Translations under genes and position numbers: made by a program
Notes under the pieces: generated by a model
Database searches by the model: none
The model's input: the letters and a program-made list of their open reading frames with translations, nothing else
What the model was told of the DNA's origin: nothing
In this document: positions 51,489 to 63,200 of the stretch, in pieces
Numbering within the stretch: position 1 is the first letter of the stretch
Layout: every line of letters begins with the position of its first letter
Assembly: GCA_013398015.1 (NCBI GenBank)
Contig: VZRR01010736.1
Location: 313,429 to 377,428 of the forward strand
Source: Oreocharis arfaki
Lineage: Eukaryota; Chordata; Aves; Passeriformes; Paramythiidae
DNA: 64,000 bases
Direction: 5' to 3'

Positions 51489-54171
51489 TCAAATTTGCTT
51501 CTCCATTGAAACATGGGCTTAGTAAGTAAACCAGGAGGCCCAAGCCTTCCCCGGCAGGCGTCCAATTTTACAACACATTTGTAAGTGTGCTGCTGTCTAA
51601 ATATCCTGAACACGGGGAAATTCCACACCATGGCTACAGCCGGGGCCGGCCCTGCGCCACCAGCTGCCACGGGATCCTTCCCTCTGCAAAGCCAGACCCT
51701 GGAGAGCCGAGGGAAAGGCCACAACTGCTTTGGTCACCTCGCTCACACACATCAGGCTCCTCTCCTCACTGGAAGCATATGAAGAAGGTTTGGGTGCTAA
51801 AAATAGAATAATTTGTTAGGTGGCACGTTCCACCTACCCATGGCTGGCACGTGTTAAGTTCATTCATACTCACAAGACATTCCCTGCCAATCTCTTCCAA
51901 CATTTTTTCACTTAGTGGGCAGTAATTTTCACAATAATGCAGCACGGTATTGTGTCAGATAACCTTTGTCAATAAAACCACAAATTGATTTGCTTCCCAT
52001 GTCTCACGCAGTTTCATAGGAAACCCCTCTTTTGATAGTCTGGATATAGTTAAAGGACTCCCGATAAATGGAGTTCACTGGAAAGTATTCCAACTATCTG
52101 TAGCTGGCCAGAACTTGATTTATTTTGCCAGCATATACATCAGGCTGGGCTGTGAAAAGAACCCAGTTTTATTTTTATTTGGAGTACAAAAGCTGCTCTG
52201 TAGTTTCAGCACCTCCCATTGCCTAGATACTTCTCTGTCACCTCTGCACTTTGCATTGCTGAGAGGGAAGACCGAGACTTTCAGCAGAGAAATACATTGA
52301 ATATTTCCCTTGTTAGAAGGATATTAATCTCAAAGTCCATTTCATTACCTCTCAGCAAAGAAGAGCATTTTTATCTCTGCATTCATCAGTACATAATACT
52401 TCTACTTGGCAAATCATCTCTACTGTATCCAAGCTCCTTCCCGTAGCTCCATGATAAAGACTTCCAAGTCACCACTTTGCAATTACTCTATAAAACTATA
52501 AACAAGTAAACTTTTTCCCATTAATTCAATCTAACTGTATAATTCTGTTATATTTTAAATGATAGTAGTTAACTGGAGATGAGAGCTGAACGCATAAAAC
52601 GTAAGAGAACAAAAAAGGCAACACATCTCCATGCAGGCAGAATGAATATGGTTTTTTCCCTAATATTGTTAAAGTCATAATAAAATTTATAAGGAAATTT
52701 ATATTCTTGGGACAGAAAAAACCCAACCCAGCATGACATCTTTTAGTTCAGTTTTAAGTTGCACAAATTTTGTAATGAGTTCACTTTGTTTAAACAATTT
52801 TTTCTACTCTTGTTTAATACTCCACAGTTCTTCCCAGTCTTGTACAATAGCACTGTACCAGACTAATTTTTAACCTTTCCTCTGGGAACTATATGAATTT
52901 TGTGATTTAGCTACTGAAGTGTACAATACATACTGTTCTGATGAAATTTTTCTTTTGTTAAATAAAAGCAATTTTTATCTTTTATCTTAGCAAATCAAAC
53001 AAGTAGATCAATCAACTCGGAATGAGATATTGTAGTCATTCTAACATTAAATACAACATCTATTGCCCATTAGCTTTCAAATCTGGATTTCCATTTCTGT
53101 CTGTTTGGAAACAACGCAAGAACATAAACAGGTACTGTTGACTCCAACATGTGACTCATCCCGAACCAAACTGGGGCATTTTCCAAGGGAGCAGAGAAAA
53201 CCTGATAGAAACATCACACAGCCAGCTACTCTAAATGACCCAAGTTGTGATGGCAATCAGTTAGTCTGAAAAAGAAAACATGAATCACAGTAGAGTCCAT
53301 AACCACAGAATTTCCTGCTTGGCTAAGGTGACAAATGCTAGGACCTAAGCTGTCAGTTTAATTTCAAGAATCTGAACGTTTCAGAATAAAACTGCAGCTG
53401 GGATAATTGAAACAGCTAAGTATTCCAGGGCCAAGGTACTGGTAATCTCTCAGCTGCTTAATGATCTGAGTAAAACCGAGCAGCATGATCATGTGGACAA
53501 TCCACAACCAAACACCATCATAAGGGGCCGTGCTTGTCTCATGTTATCAAATAATACAGATTTTACAATTTAATGGAGCCTGACACACCTAGGTTAGCGC
53601 CTTGCTCAATAATTTTACCATCAGATTTCCTACAGCTTTTCCCCAGAGGCACAGGCCCTCTTTCACCATCTTTACCCACATAGGATGACTATTGCTTCAA
53701 GCTGAGTGACTGAAAAATGAGAGAACAGATGCAGAGGGTTTGGAGGAGGCTGCAAACTACAACATATTTCTCCTACACTTCAACTCCAGCCAGATACCTG
53801 AGGTGCTGAAAGCCTTCAGGACAATGTCTTTTACCAGCTGGCACAGCACAGCCATCAAACTGCTGCACACGAGGCAAAATCTGGAATCATGCACAGGCTT
53901 TGATGGGCTATAGACTGAATGGAAAAGCTTCTCTGTATTCACCCCTAATAAACTTTCTAGGGAGATGCACTAAATTTCACACAGCTCATGTGGGGATTGC
54001 TCCATTGTTTCATGATAATAGATATTAATCATGAGATCTGTGAGGCCCTTAATATCCATTAATGTCACTGTAAGCCAGTGAGTGCCCAAACAGGACTCTC
54101 CTCTCACAGCTCACACTGTGGCTTTCTGTGGAAGCAGCGTAAGCCTAAAGCCAGGGTGGAACTGAGATGTT
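51489..54171. other. Non-coding DNA with a CpG-bearing patch at its left end
   Basis: From about 51541 to 51740 the sequence is clearly GC-richer than its surroundings and holds nine CpGs, including an 8-bp GGCCGGCC palindrome at 51644-51651. An ATG in strong context (ACCATGG, ATG at 51630) opens a 50-codon Ala/Gly/Pro-rich frame ending at 51782. It resembles a first coding exon in composition, but no downstream exon or donor site can be assigned. The rest to 54171 is AT-rich with nothing recognised. Confidence 0.45.
52163..52191 (+). repeat. 29-bp direct repeat, copy 2
   Basis: Second copy of the segment at 50975-51003, 1188 bp downstream in the same orientation, 28 of 29 positions identical. 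Confidence 0.9.
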
Positions 54172-55063
54172 GTTTAACTTGTTCATCAGTGATTGTATGA
54201 GGGGTTGATGCCTATAGCCCCGAGGGCTGTGCAGCCCTTCAGAGGGACTCAGCTTGGAGAGATGGGCAGAGGGGGACCATCTGACATTCAACAAGAGCAA
54301 ATGCTGGTCCTGTACCTGAGCAGGAACAGCCCTGGGTACTTATACAGGCTGGGGGCTGATCTGCTGGAGAGCAGCTCTGTGCAGAGGGACCTGGGGTCCT
54401 GGTGGACAATGAGCTGTCTATGAGCCAGCAGTGCCCTGGGGGACAAGAGGGCCAGTGGAATCCTGGGGTGCCTCAGGACAGGACACCTGCTGCAGTGCCA
54501 GCAGGTCAGGGAGTGATCCTGCCCCTTTGCTCAGCCCTGTGAGGCACATCTGGAGAGCTGTGGCCAGGTCTGGGATCATCAGGACAGGAAGGCCGTGGAG
54601 CTCCTGGAGCAGGGCCAGCAAAGGCTGCAGAGATGAGGAAGGGCCTGGAGCATCTCCCTGACGAGGAAAGGCTGAGGGAGCTGGGGCTGTTCAGCCTCGA
54701 GAGGAGCCCCAGCTGAGAGGGGCCCTCAGCCCTGTGTGTCCCTGTCTGCAGGGAGGGCTCCGAGCAGGGCCCAGGCTCTGCTCCGGGGGGCCCAGCCATG
54801 GCACCAGAGGAACGGGCAGGAGCTGGTCCCAGGAAATTCCACCTGGACAGGAGGAAGAACTTCTGTCCTGGGCAGTGCCCAAGCACTAAACAGATTGTCC
54901 AGTGAGGGTGTGGAGTCTCCTCACTGAAGATACTCTGGAACCATCTGGACACAATCCTGTGCCGTGTGCTCTGGGATGGCCCTGCTGGAGCAGGGCAGTG
55001 GGACCAGCTGCCCCACTGTGGTCCCTTCCAGCCTGACCCATCTTGGGATTCTGAGATTATGAT
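54172..55063 (+). mobile_element. CR1 LINE, 3' portion (end of ORF2 plus 3' UTR), inactive
   Basis: The left end has ACTTGTTCATCAGTGATTG, matching the coding phrase for LFISD near the end of the CR1 reverse transcriptase. The usual CR1 order follows: a CAACAAGAGCAAATGC block near 54289-54305, CAGGCTGGGGGCTGATCTGC near 54345-54364, a GAGGAAAGGCTGAGGGAGCT block near 54662-54681, a GGAGGAAGAACTTCTG block near 54850-54865, and GTCCCTTCCAGCCTGACCCA near 55021-55040. It ends with degenerate terminal octamers at about 55048-55062. Relative to the family pattern a segment of roughly 60 bp is missing near 54205-54225, and a one-base loss just after the LFISD phrase shifts the frame, so no reverse transcriptase fragment is intact. 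Orientation is opposite to the CR1 at 10.6 kb. The 252-codon minus-strand frame 54506-55264 lies antisense to this GC-rich element and is not a gene. Confidence 0.96.
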
Positions 55064-58000
55064 AACCTGATAGCTATGATTAACCATCCTTTCCTCTCTC
55101 ACTCCACCCGAAGCCTGCTCAGCAAAGATTGCCTGATGCGTAAAGAAAAAGCAATAGTAAGAAATGCAAATAAAATTATATACATTGTCACCCATGAAAT
55201 TACTGGTAAATCTGTTGCCCATTCTCACACATGCACATAATGTCATCATCCGTGAACAGATCACATGCCAGAAAAGGAGTCAATTAATAAGAAAATTGAG
55301 GTGAAGAGTGCTGATAAATGCACAGAAAGTTCAGGGCAGGAAAAGCCATAGTTCTCCGATATTTATAAGATTTTTGTCAATACAAGTGGAACAAAACTTG
55401 CCTACACTGACACAAACAGCTCTCTGGAAACTGAGAGGCCTGAACCCAAAGAGCTGCCAAGCAGCCTCTCCGGCAGCCCAGCATCTTGGGTTTGGGTTCA
55501 GAACATTTGCTCTCTTCAGCTCCACCACCAGCACTTTGCTGCTTTCAGGGAGTTGTTAGCTTTACTAAGTACCTTTAAAAACAAACCCCAAAAATTGCAT
55601 CTAGAATGAAAAAAAACATCAGATACATTCCTGTAATGTTTTGAAAACATTCAAAAGCCGTCCTGAATTCAGACTCAAGTTATTCTTGGCTGGCGGTGCA
55701 GTATTTGGGGGCAGGGGAAAGACAACAAAAAGCAACGCAATAAGAAAGGGTGTGCAGTTGATCTGGTTGAGAGCCCGGCAGAACGAACTCAGCCATGTGG
55801 GGTAAGAGGGCCACCAATCCTCTCTAAACTTCGCTCAAACCTTACAACAAAATTGGAGCAGAACAGGGGGATTTCACCCTACCTATTCCCCTCGTATTTC
55901 TCCCATGTTCAGCAGACAACAGATTTGATCTCGGGGGCTGGCGTGTGTCAGAAATACAGATGCAAGTCTTCAACACCCTGCACTCCCTCTGTTGTGTCAC
56001 AGAAAGCAAAGAGGACAAAAAAACTTCCGAGGCACAACTTGCCCAATTCTGAGGGTCATTTCTTCTTCCACACTACAAAGACAAATTATTTATTTCAGAG
56101 AACAGAATTCCTTGTGAATCCTTTCATAGATTCCTCTGTTCATAACTAAAATAAAAAGCTTTAATGCCATTTAATTTCCCGTATGTTCAAATGTTTGGTA
56201 AACTGAATCTTCAGGTGTTTCAGAGACTCCTTAAAAATTCTGAATGGCATTGCCCTGGAAGTGAAAACTGAAATACTCCATAAGTTAAATAACTCCCAAA
56301 AGTCAATTTAGTTTTCATGATAGATGGGTGATAATTTGTGCTTTGTATTTAAATTAGGATTAAAAGTATGTTATCTTAATCTGTTTGTAGAAAAAAAACT
56401 CACACAAAAAACCCCATTCACTCCATTTCTGGATAATCCATTGTAACTTCGGCAAACTGTTATTTTATGAAGTCTAGCTGTATGTGATTAATAAGCACAT
56501 TAAATTGAACCACTGGAAGTTTCCCATTCTGATAAAATTACTCAGTATGTCTTAAAATAGTAGCAAGATTTTTAAAATTTATTAGATCTGCAGCGTTGAA
56601 CTCCTATGGTTTTAGAGAACACGACCTGCTTTTACCTCCATAATGAGACCAATTCAGTAAAAATAGGGAAGTCTACCTGAAAGTGATTCAACACTTAACT
56701 GTTTTATACACTCTAGTGTAAAAATAATTTGAATTACAGTGACCTAAATCGAAATTTTTCGTCATTTTCAGATTAAATTTTTTGGTAGTGATTTTTAAAA
56801 GGAAGAAATGAACATTACAAATTTTAAGTGATGCCATGGAATGACTCCTCATCTCTGACAAACTACTTGTCAAATTCAGCCCAAATCTGGGCATACTTCT
56901 GGTTGCCCTCAAGGTATATGGGCTTTTTATTCGGTTTTCTAAGAGAGCAGTGCTGATTACTTAGAGGCTGAGAAGCAGATGTTTTCCAAACCATGAAGTT
57001 TTGAAAGCTTTTTGGTTTGGAATCATCAAAAATTGAAATAAAATCACCAAAAGTGTTGTGAAACACAACTGAAAGAAAAAAAAAAAAACAAACCAGAATA
57101 TTCTTTTTATAATTAACTGCAATTTAGCTCTTGAACTAGATCAAATCATTTAACAAAATGATACTGCTAAATTCTTTTAAGTATTACCATTAAATGAGCC
57201 GTGAAATAAACCAAAGTTAATATAGGAATTAGGTATTCCAGATTTAGGGCTTATGAAATGGGTGAGAAAAGAAAAATGAAGAGATTTGCCCGAGTTAAGG
57301 CTGCTGTAAGGCACAACTGGACCATGCCACGTTTCCATAATGAACTCAATGTCTCCTTTCTGCTCACTAACAAATGGCAAATACCATTTATCCAATGGGC
57401 AAATAAAAACAAAGATCCATTTCTCAAAATTACACATTCACTCCTTTTCAGGAAAAACAAAAGCATTAACTCCTTCTGAAACCTCCATCATCCTCAGCTT
57501 TACCAGCATGCAAAAATAACAGTTTCCTGGGTTTATAAGCAGTTTGCCACCAGCCTCTGCAACAGGGAACTGGGGCAGATATTTTCTGCTTTGAAGTATC
57601 AGGGAAGGCCCGAACTGTCCTTGTTTATGAATGAGTTTAGGATCCAGTGAACTAGAAAACAACTGTGCCATAACAATCTGAACTAGAAAAGACAAAAATG
57701 CTCTATTCTGGCTGACTGTACCCTCTCTTTAATGTTATGCGGTGTTTAACTGCAAATATCTCTGTTACAATCAAGTATAAAAGCCGGTTTATTTTCTGAA
57801 CTTCATAGGATTTTAACACATGGGTTTTTTTCCCCCCCACTACAGAGTTGTTCTTTTTAGAAGTGTTTGTAGGCAATTGGTTTTAAAAGGGCTCCAGGGG
57901 GCTTTTCCCTACTGTGTTAAGCTGTTTTGATATTCTTTTACAAGCGCAGTCTTTAAGTTGTTCTCCCAGATGCATTGTCTTACTAATCAGCTTTATGAGG

Positions 58001-61000
58001 TTCAAGGTCGCCATTCAACATTAATTATTCATTGTACAATTCACAGCTGGGGATGATGCTGAAAATGGCAAATCATACGAGCGTGGAAAAACACATTCAT
58101 CGAGCATCTTCCCCGTATTTCTTCAGATCAGAAGGAATAAGAAATCAGAAGGAAAAAAAAAAAGTGCTGAGTATGGTAGTGTGCAAATCATGCATAGAGA
58201 TCACCTCCAGGAATACCTGTGGCTTTCCCGACTTTATACAGACCTTTCCAGTGACCTTAACATTAACTTCAACAGAAAAAAGGCAGGTTGTGGGCATTGG
58301 TACCAAAACAGTCCTAAGTCCAAACTAAGGCAGCCATAATGAAATCCCAAAGAACAAAATAGGTATTTAACATGCACTGATTTACAAAGCCAAAATGCTT
58401 GAGAGGAAAAAACCTATCTATGAATGAAAATTTGTAGCATGGGAAGAGATTATAAATATCTCACATTTATATGAGAGATATCTCCTTGTATATCTTTTAA
58501 ATCTGTGCAGTGTCAATTTTAGAAAGGTTTTTTTCTTCTTCTTTAGGCAAGCCAAGACTTGTCACACTTTGACAGTGGCAGGAATGATGTCATCAGCAAA
58601 AAATAAGCCTTTTTTTAAACGGCTATTTAGATTTTGGCAAACTGGTGTGGGCAAGCTGCTCCAACAGATCCTGCCTGCTCTCTCCTCTGCTGTACTCATT
58701 CCTTAACTTATTAAGGATTCAAGAACAGTTGAGGTTTTGAAACAGTGCAGAAGCAGAGCCAAAAACTCCTATTATAAGTCTAATTATTCTCAGTTCCCTC
58801 CATACACGTTCTAACAAACATAGCACTTTTCTGTGTACAATATACTGGCTTAATCGAACCTTTTTTAATGATAGTACCATATTAAAGACCTTCTGTTTTC
58901 TTTTCTGGTGTCCTGTTTTTCAGTTAAAATACAAAATACTTGCTGCCTCCATTCAATCACACTTCTGCAATTACTCGGTGTCTCCTGATAGCACTTCAGC
59001 AATTATTTTTATCTGCAGCTGGAATGCTTTTCTTTCCTCTGCATCTTAATTTCTCGGTTTGTTTAGACAAAACGTGCTAAGCTGATTTCAAAAATATGGT
59101 TTACAAAGTGCAGGTCACTGCCAGATGTTATTTAATACTTCCAGGCTGATGCTGCGTGTCCAGAAAAGAGGGCCCTGTGCTGATTTGCTTGTCAATAACA
59201 ACTGAGCTGACAAATGGATCTGATTCGACACAAATATTGAAACGGATACCTTAATTCTGCCACAAAACTCTTGTTTAGGTTCTTTTCACAAGCAAGTTAT
59301 ATCTTAAAACATTATCAAGTCCTAAATGCTTGCAGTCACACACGTGTGCATCAATAACCACATGCATTTACAAAACCTTTTTTGGTTGTTACGCACACTC
59401 TATTTTTCTGCATTAATGATTTCTTATGATAGCCTGGGAAAAACTAAAGCAAGTTTTAACTACCCACCTTATGCTGCCTGCATGGTATGTTTCTTTTTTT
59501 AACAACTGAATGCTTACAGCACAGAATTTCATTGCCAACAAAATAGGCAGGTAAATTACCCATAATAAATACATTGCTGAAAGAAACCAACTTTTACTCC
59601 CAGGTCAGTTTTATGCAGGAATGAAGCATATGAGAACACAGTTTCCCTGAGAGGACAAAAAGCAAATGATTAAAATAATTTACAATGTGAAATGTTATGT
59701 CTTTTGATATCATTGTAAATATTAAAAAAAACCCCGACCAACCACCTCTACATTTTAAACTTTTTCATAATTTCATCAACGTAGTTAATTTTGACTGTAA
59801 AGTCAAACATGGTACTCCGCACCCCCTGAAATATATATACTTTCCAAATTCTGTCTAGAAGGTATGTAGATAGGCTGACAGAGAGCAAATCTGAGATATC
59901 AGCTATCCACTTTTCTGGTTTCCTTTTCCCGTTTTAGAGTCCTGTCATTTTCTACACGGCACCTGCTAGGGTCAGTGCCATCTCTGTTATTCTGAATAAG
60001 AAAACAGAGCTTGGAGTATGAGCAGATACGGGTCAACAGTGGCTGCACCAGCCTGTACTGGAAGGCAAATGGCACTGGTGGCTCTGAAGTGCAGGACAAT
60101 GACAGGGGCTTCATCTTAGGAGAACACATCTCTGCCCCCAGGCCTCCCACTGCTTTTCACTTCCCAGCTTTGACAGAACCTGTGCCTCCTTCACTCCCAG
60201 AGTTACACATCAGCCTGCGGATAGTTCCCGGCCCTTCAGCACTGGAGATTGGTTTCTCTACATTAAATTGGGAAGGAAAAGGGAAGCATTAAGTTTTAGC
60301 CTGCTCTTGTTGAGAATCTCTGCTCATGCAGTCCCTGAGCAGAAGTAGTTCATTTAAGTCAAAAAGACAACAAACAAAAAAACCAAAGCTTACAAAATTT
60401 TCTGTATTTTTCTTCATTTGGAGTTTATGCCAGACTATGCCATGACCAATGGCAACTTAACCTTTCAAGTTCGGTGCTTCAGTTTTCCCTTTGATTTCTG
60501 TTGACATAAAAGGCATTAAGTGTCTGACTTCAAAGAACAGCCAGTGTGGATATCTGTTGTTCAGCATGGTGGTCTTTGCTTAAATGGGCTGCTTCTTTTG
60601 TGTTTCTATTTTTTCTGCAGTTGACTCACTACATAAACATTCTGTTCTTAGCCTCCCTGTCTCACCATTCACCCTTACAAAAAAATTATACGCCCTTGCA
60701 AAAATTACTCTGGTAGCAAAGTGTAATATATCCCTAGAATTTTTTCCATTTCTGTAAAAATGTGAAATTGCAGTGCTTCCAGAATTATTTGCAGTCACAT
60801 CAAACACTATTTTGAGAAATTACCAATAATTAAGGCATTATAGTTGCACCAGAAATTCTACTCTCAAACTTCAGAGGAAATGGAAAACACATAAGAAGGT
60901 TAATTTCCTTTCTGAATTTTACACCGGGGACTACCTCTCTAGAAATTACAAGTGGCTCAGTTATTCTCCAGTCAAATTCAATTATATTTTTACCATGGTG

Positions 61001-62756
61001 ATTTTCTTCTGTATTTATCATCCCCATATTAATTGCATTTCGGGCATGCATTTCTAAAATATTGTTCCCTTGAGCAAAGCAAGGAGGAAGAAGGCAGAAG
61101 CCTCTTGTTTGCAAAGGCTGAGGTACAAAGCAGCTCCTCAGAGTGCTGTGGGCATGAGCTGTCACTGCTTCACACGCTGGCCCAGCTGCTCCAAATTAAT
61201 GCAGCACTCCCAAACTCAACAGAGATGTATTAATTTATGCTGGTTGAGGATCTGGGACAGATTTTTGGATCACCAAACACACAACAAGAAGCAACTCCTC
61301 TGCAGTAATTCTGGAAGGAACTCTCTGGCCTGTGTTCAGGCTGAGTGTGCCTCATGGATTATAAATGGGATTCCTTGTGGCTCCCTTCCACAAAAACAGA
61401 GATAAAGCACACCCAGAGCACAACCTGCATCAAGTACTTGGGCCACAGCTGAGAAGTGACATCATGATGCTGCACTGCAACCAGAGTGTGTTTTATCAGA
61501 GCTCCATCTCAAACATCACTCCTAAGAGACGGTCCACATGTGTTCAAAGACTCCTGTGGCATTACTGGAGATCCAGCACATATTCCTGATGCTGTTGGTG
61601 CCTGATTTCCCACCATACATACACAGCACTGTTGGAAAGCTGGCAGCAATGTGCCTTCAGCCACACTGACAGTTTGGGTGGATAACGCCACTTGTTCTGA
61701 TTGCAAATTTCTGAGAAGCTCATGCTGAGGAATATGAATTTTTTCACAATTCTCACCAGAAAAACACCACAATACCATGAAATCCCACAGATCTTCTGGA
61801 AAAGGAGCAGACAGGACTTTCAAAAAGTTGAAGATGGAGCAAACCTTTTTCCAGTTCACCCCCTTGTGAGCACACATTCTATTGCTGAGGAAACACAACA
61901 GGTGCCAGAAGATTTCACTGGAGAGTTTGGAGGCCGCCGCAGTGCAGAGAGTTTGGCAAAACCTTCTCTTCCCTGTCCCACCTGGGTGCCCAGGACACCC
62001 ACTTCCCAGCTGTGACAGGTTCTTGCTGGCCTTGCACCTGCAGCTGCAGCTCCTCCTGCCTGCTGCTGGCACTGGAAGCAACAGGAAAAACAGGTATGGC
62101 CACAGCGCAGATGATCTGCGCACTACAGGCTCAGAGTTTTGGCAGAAGGGCAAAGTGAGACCACAGGACTGCAGCAGGATTTGAAGGACTCCAGCAGGAT
62201 TTGAAAGCACTGTTTGGTGGTGCCTATATTTGTAGAAGCATTGGCAGATTTCAGCAGAGAAAACAAAAAGGAAAAAAGAGTAAATGCCGTGGACAGCAAA
62301 GGCCAGCATTCCATGTCACTGCAGCACCCTTGAGGCATCAGGGCTGTTGTTTTTATAAATGAATTTCGAATTTCCCACAAGACTACTTACGGAATCTGAA
62401 GGGCCATGTGAAAAGAAAAAAAATTGCTCTCCATGAGCTGGTATGGCCGTGTCTGGCAGGAATGTTACCGGGATGATGTAGGACCAGTGGAGACCAGGAC
62501 AGTGCAGAGATGACATTGCACAGGTGCAGTTACTTTTATTGCAGCAGTTTTAGACTGATTTACACGCAGAAGGAAAAGATACAGGCCCACTTGGGAGAAT
62601 CAGAAAGAAAGGCAATTGCCTTATGATTTTTTTTCTTTTTTACACTGCTGAATGGCTGTCTCCTCACAGCAAGGAAAAAAGGGGGAGAAAACCAGAAAGG
62701 AACACAAAGAAAATGGTGCATGGGAGATAAATATGGCTCTGTATCACAGTCTCTGT
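55064..62756. other. Unique non-coding DNA
   Basis: No gene or transposon is recognised. A poly-A run of 13 lies at 57076-57088. A cluster of transcription-factor-like motifs occurs near 58021-58050. The longest frame of the window (266 codons, minus, 61509-62309) lies here; it has no recognisable domain and is crossed by a 20-bp tandem duplication that shifts its frame. Confidence 0.5.
62166..62205. repeat. 20-bp tandem duplication (2 copies, 19/20 identical)
   Basis: GGACTGCAGCAGGATTTGAA at 62166-62185 is followed directly by the same unit with one change (G to C at the sixth base) at 62186-62205. The unit length is not a multiple of three. Confidence 0.93.
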
Positions 62757-62912
62757 GAGCTGGGAAGGCCAGGAGGACTTCATTCCCTTCTCAGTCCTTT
62801 CACTGGGTGAACTATACAGCACACTTCCCCTCTTTATGCACCAGATTCCACCTGCAAAATGGAATGGCATCAACAGTCTCTTCTGTAAAGTGTTTTGAGA
62901 CCTACTGGTCAA
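62757..62912 (+). mobile_element. Old tRNA-derived SINE (MIR/LF-SINE-like) with LINE-type tail
   Basis: Phrases in correct order and spacing match the general plan of ancient amniote SINEs. A head reads GCTGGGAAGGCCAGGAGGAC (62759-62778). The core is ACTTCCCCTCTTTATGCACC (62823-62842), followed by ATTCCACCTGCAAAATGGA (62845-62863), the counterpart of the usual TTTCCCCATCTGTAAAATGGG. The tail reads CTGTAAAGTGTTTTGAGACC (62883-62902), the counterpart of the usual CTGTAAAGTGCTTTGAGATC tail shared with a partner LINE. Many substitutions show that it is old. The exact family name is uncertain from memory. Confidence 0.7.
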
Positions 62913-62925
62913 AAAAAACCCAAAC

Positions 62926-62962
62926 CAGCAACTACCCCCACCACCCCCCCCAAAAAAAAAAA
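62926..62962. repeat. C/A-rich low-complexity tract
   Basis: A CCACC/CCCC run is followed by an A run (about 62952-62961). Simple sequence with no function assigned. Confidence 0.75.
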
Positions 62963-63140
62963 TTCACCTCCACCACCTAAAATTAATTTCTTCATTTGAG
63001 TTTCATGAGAATAGTGGTTGTAAACTTCCTGGCAGTATCACACTGAACAATCTTTGCAGCTGGTTAGGATATTGTGATTCTACCTGGTCAAGGTGAACTA
63101 AAATAACAACTTGCTTTCTGCACAGCTTTTCTGATTTTTT

Positions 63141-63200
63141 CACCAACAGATCTCAAAACACTTTACAGAGGAGACTGTAATGGAAATAACATCACCTGAC
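63141..63200 (-). mobile_element. SINE tail fragment related to the element at 62.8 kb, opposite strand
   Basis: Reverse-complemented, 63142-63178 matches 62873-62909 at 33 of 37 positions, and all four differences are transitions. It includes CTGTAAAGTGTTTTGAGATC, closer to the usual family tail than its neighbour. The body on the far side (63181-63330) is too diverged to delimit. Confidence 0.65.

Noticed and set aside
54506..55264. 252-codon minus-strand open frame
   Set aside because: Most of it lies antisense to the plus-strand CR1 fragment. The GC-rich CR1 sequence has few stops by composition. No domain is recognisable.
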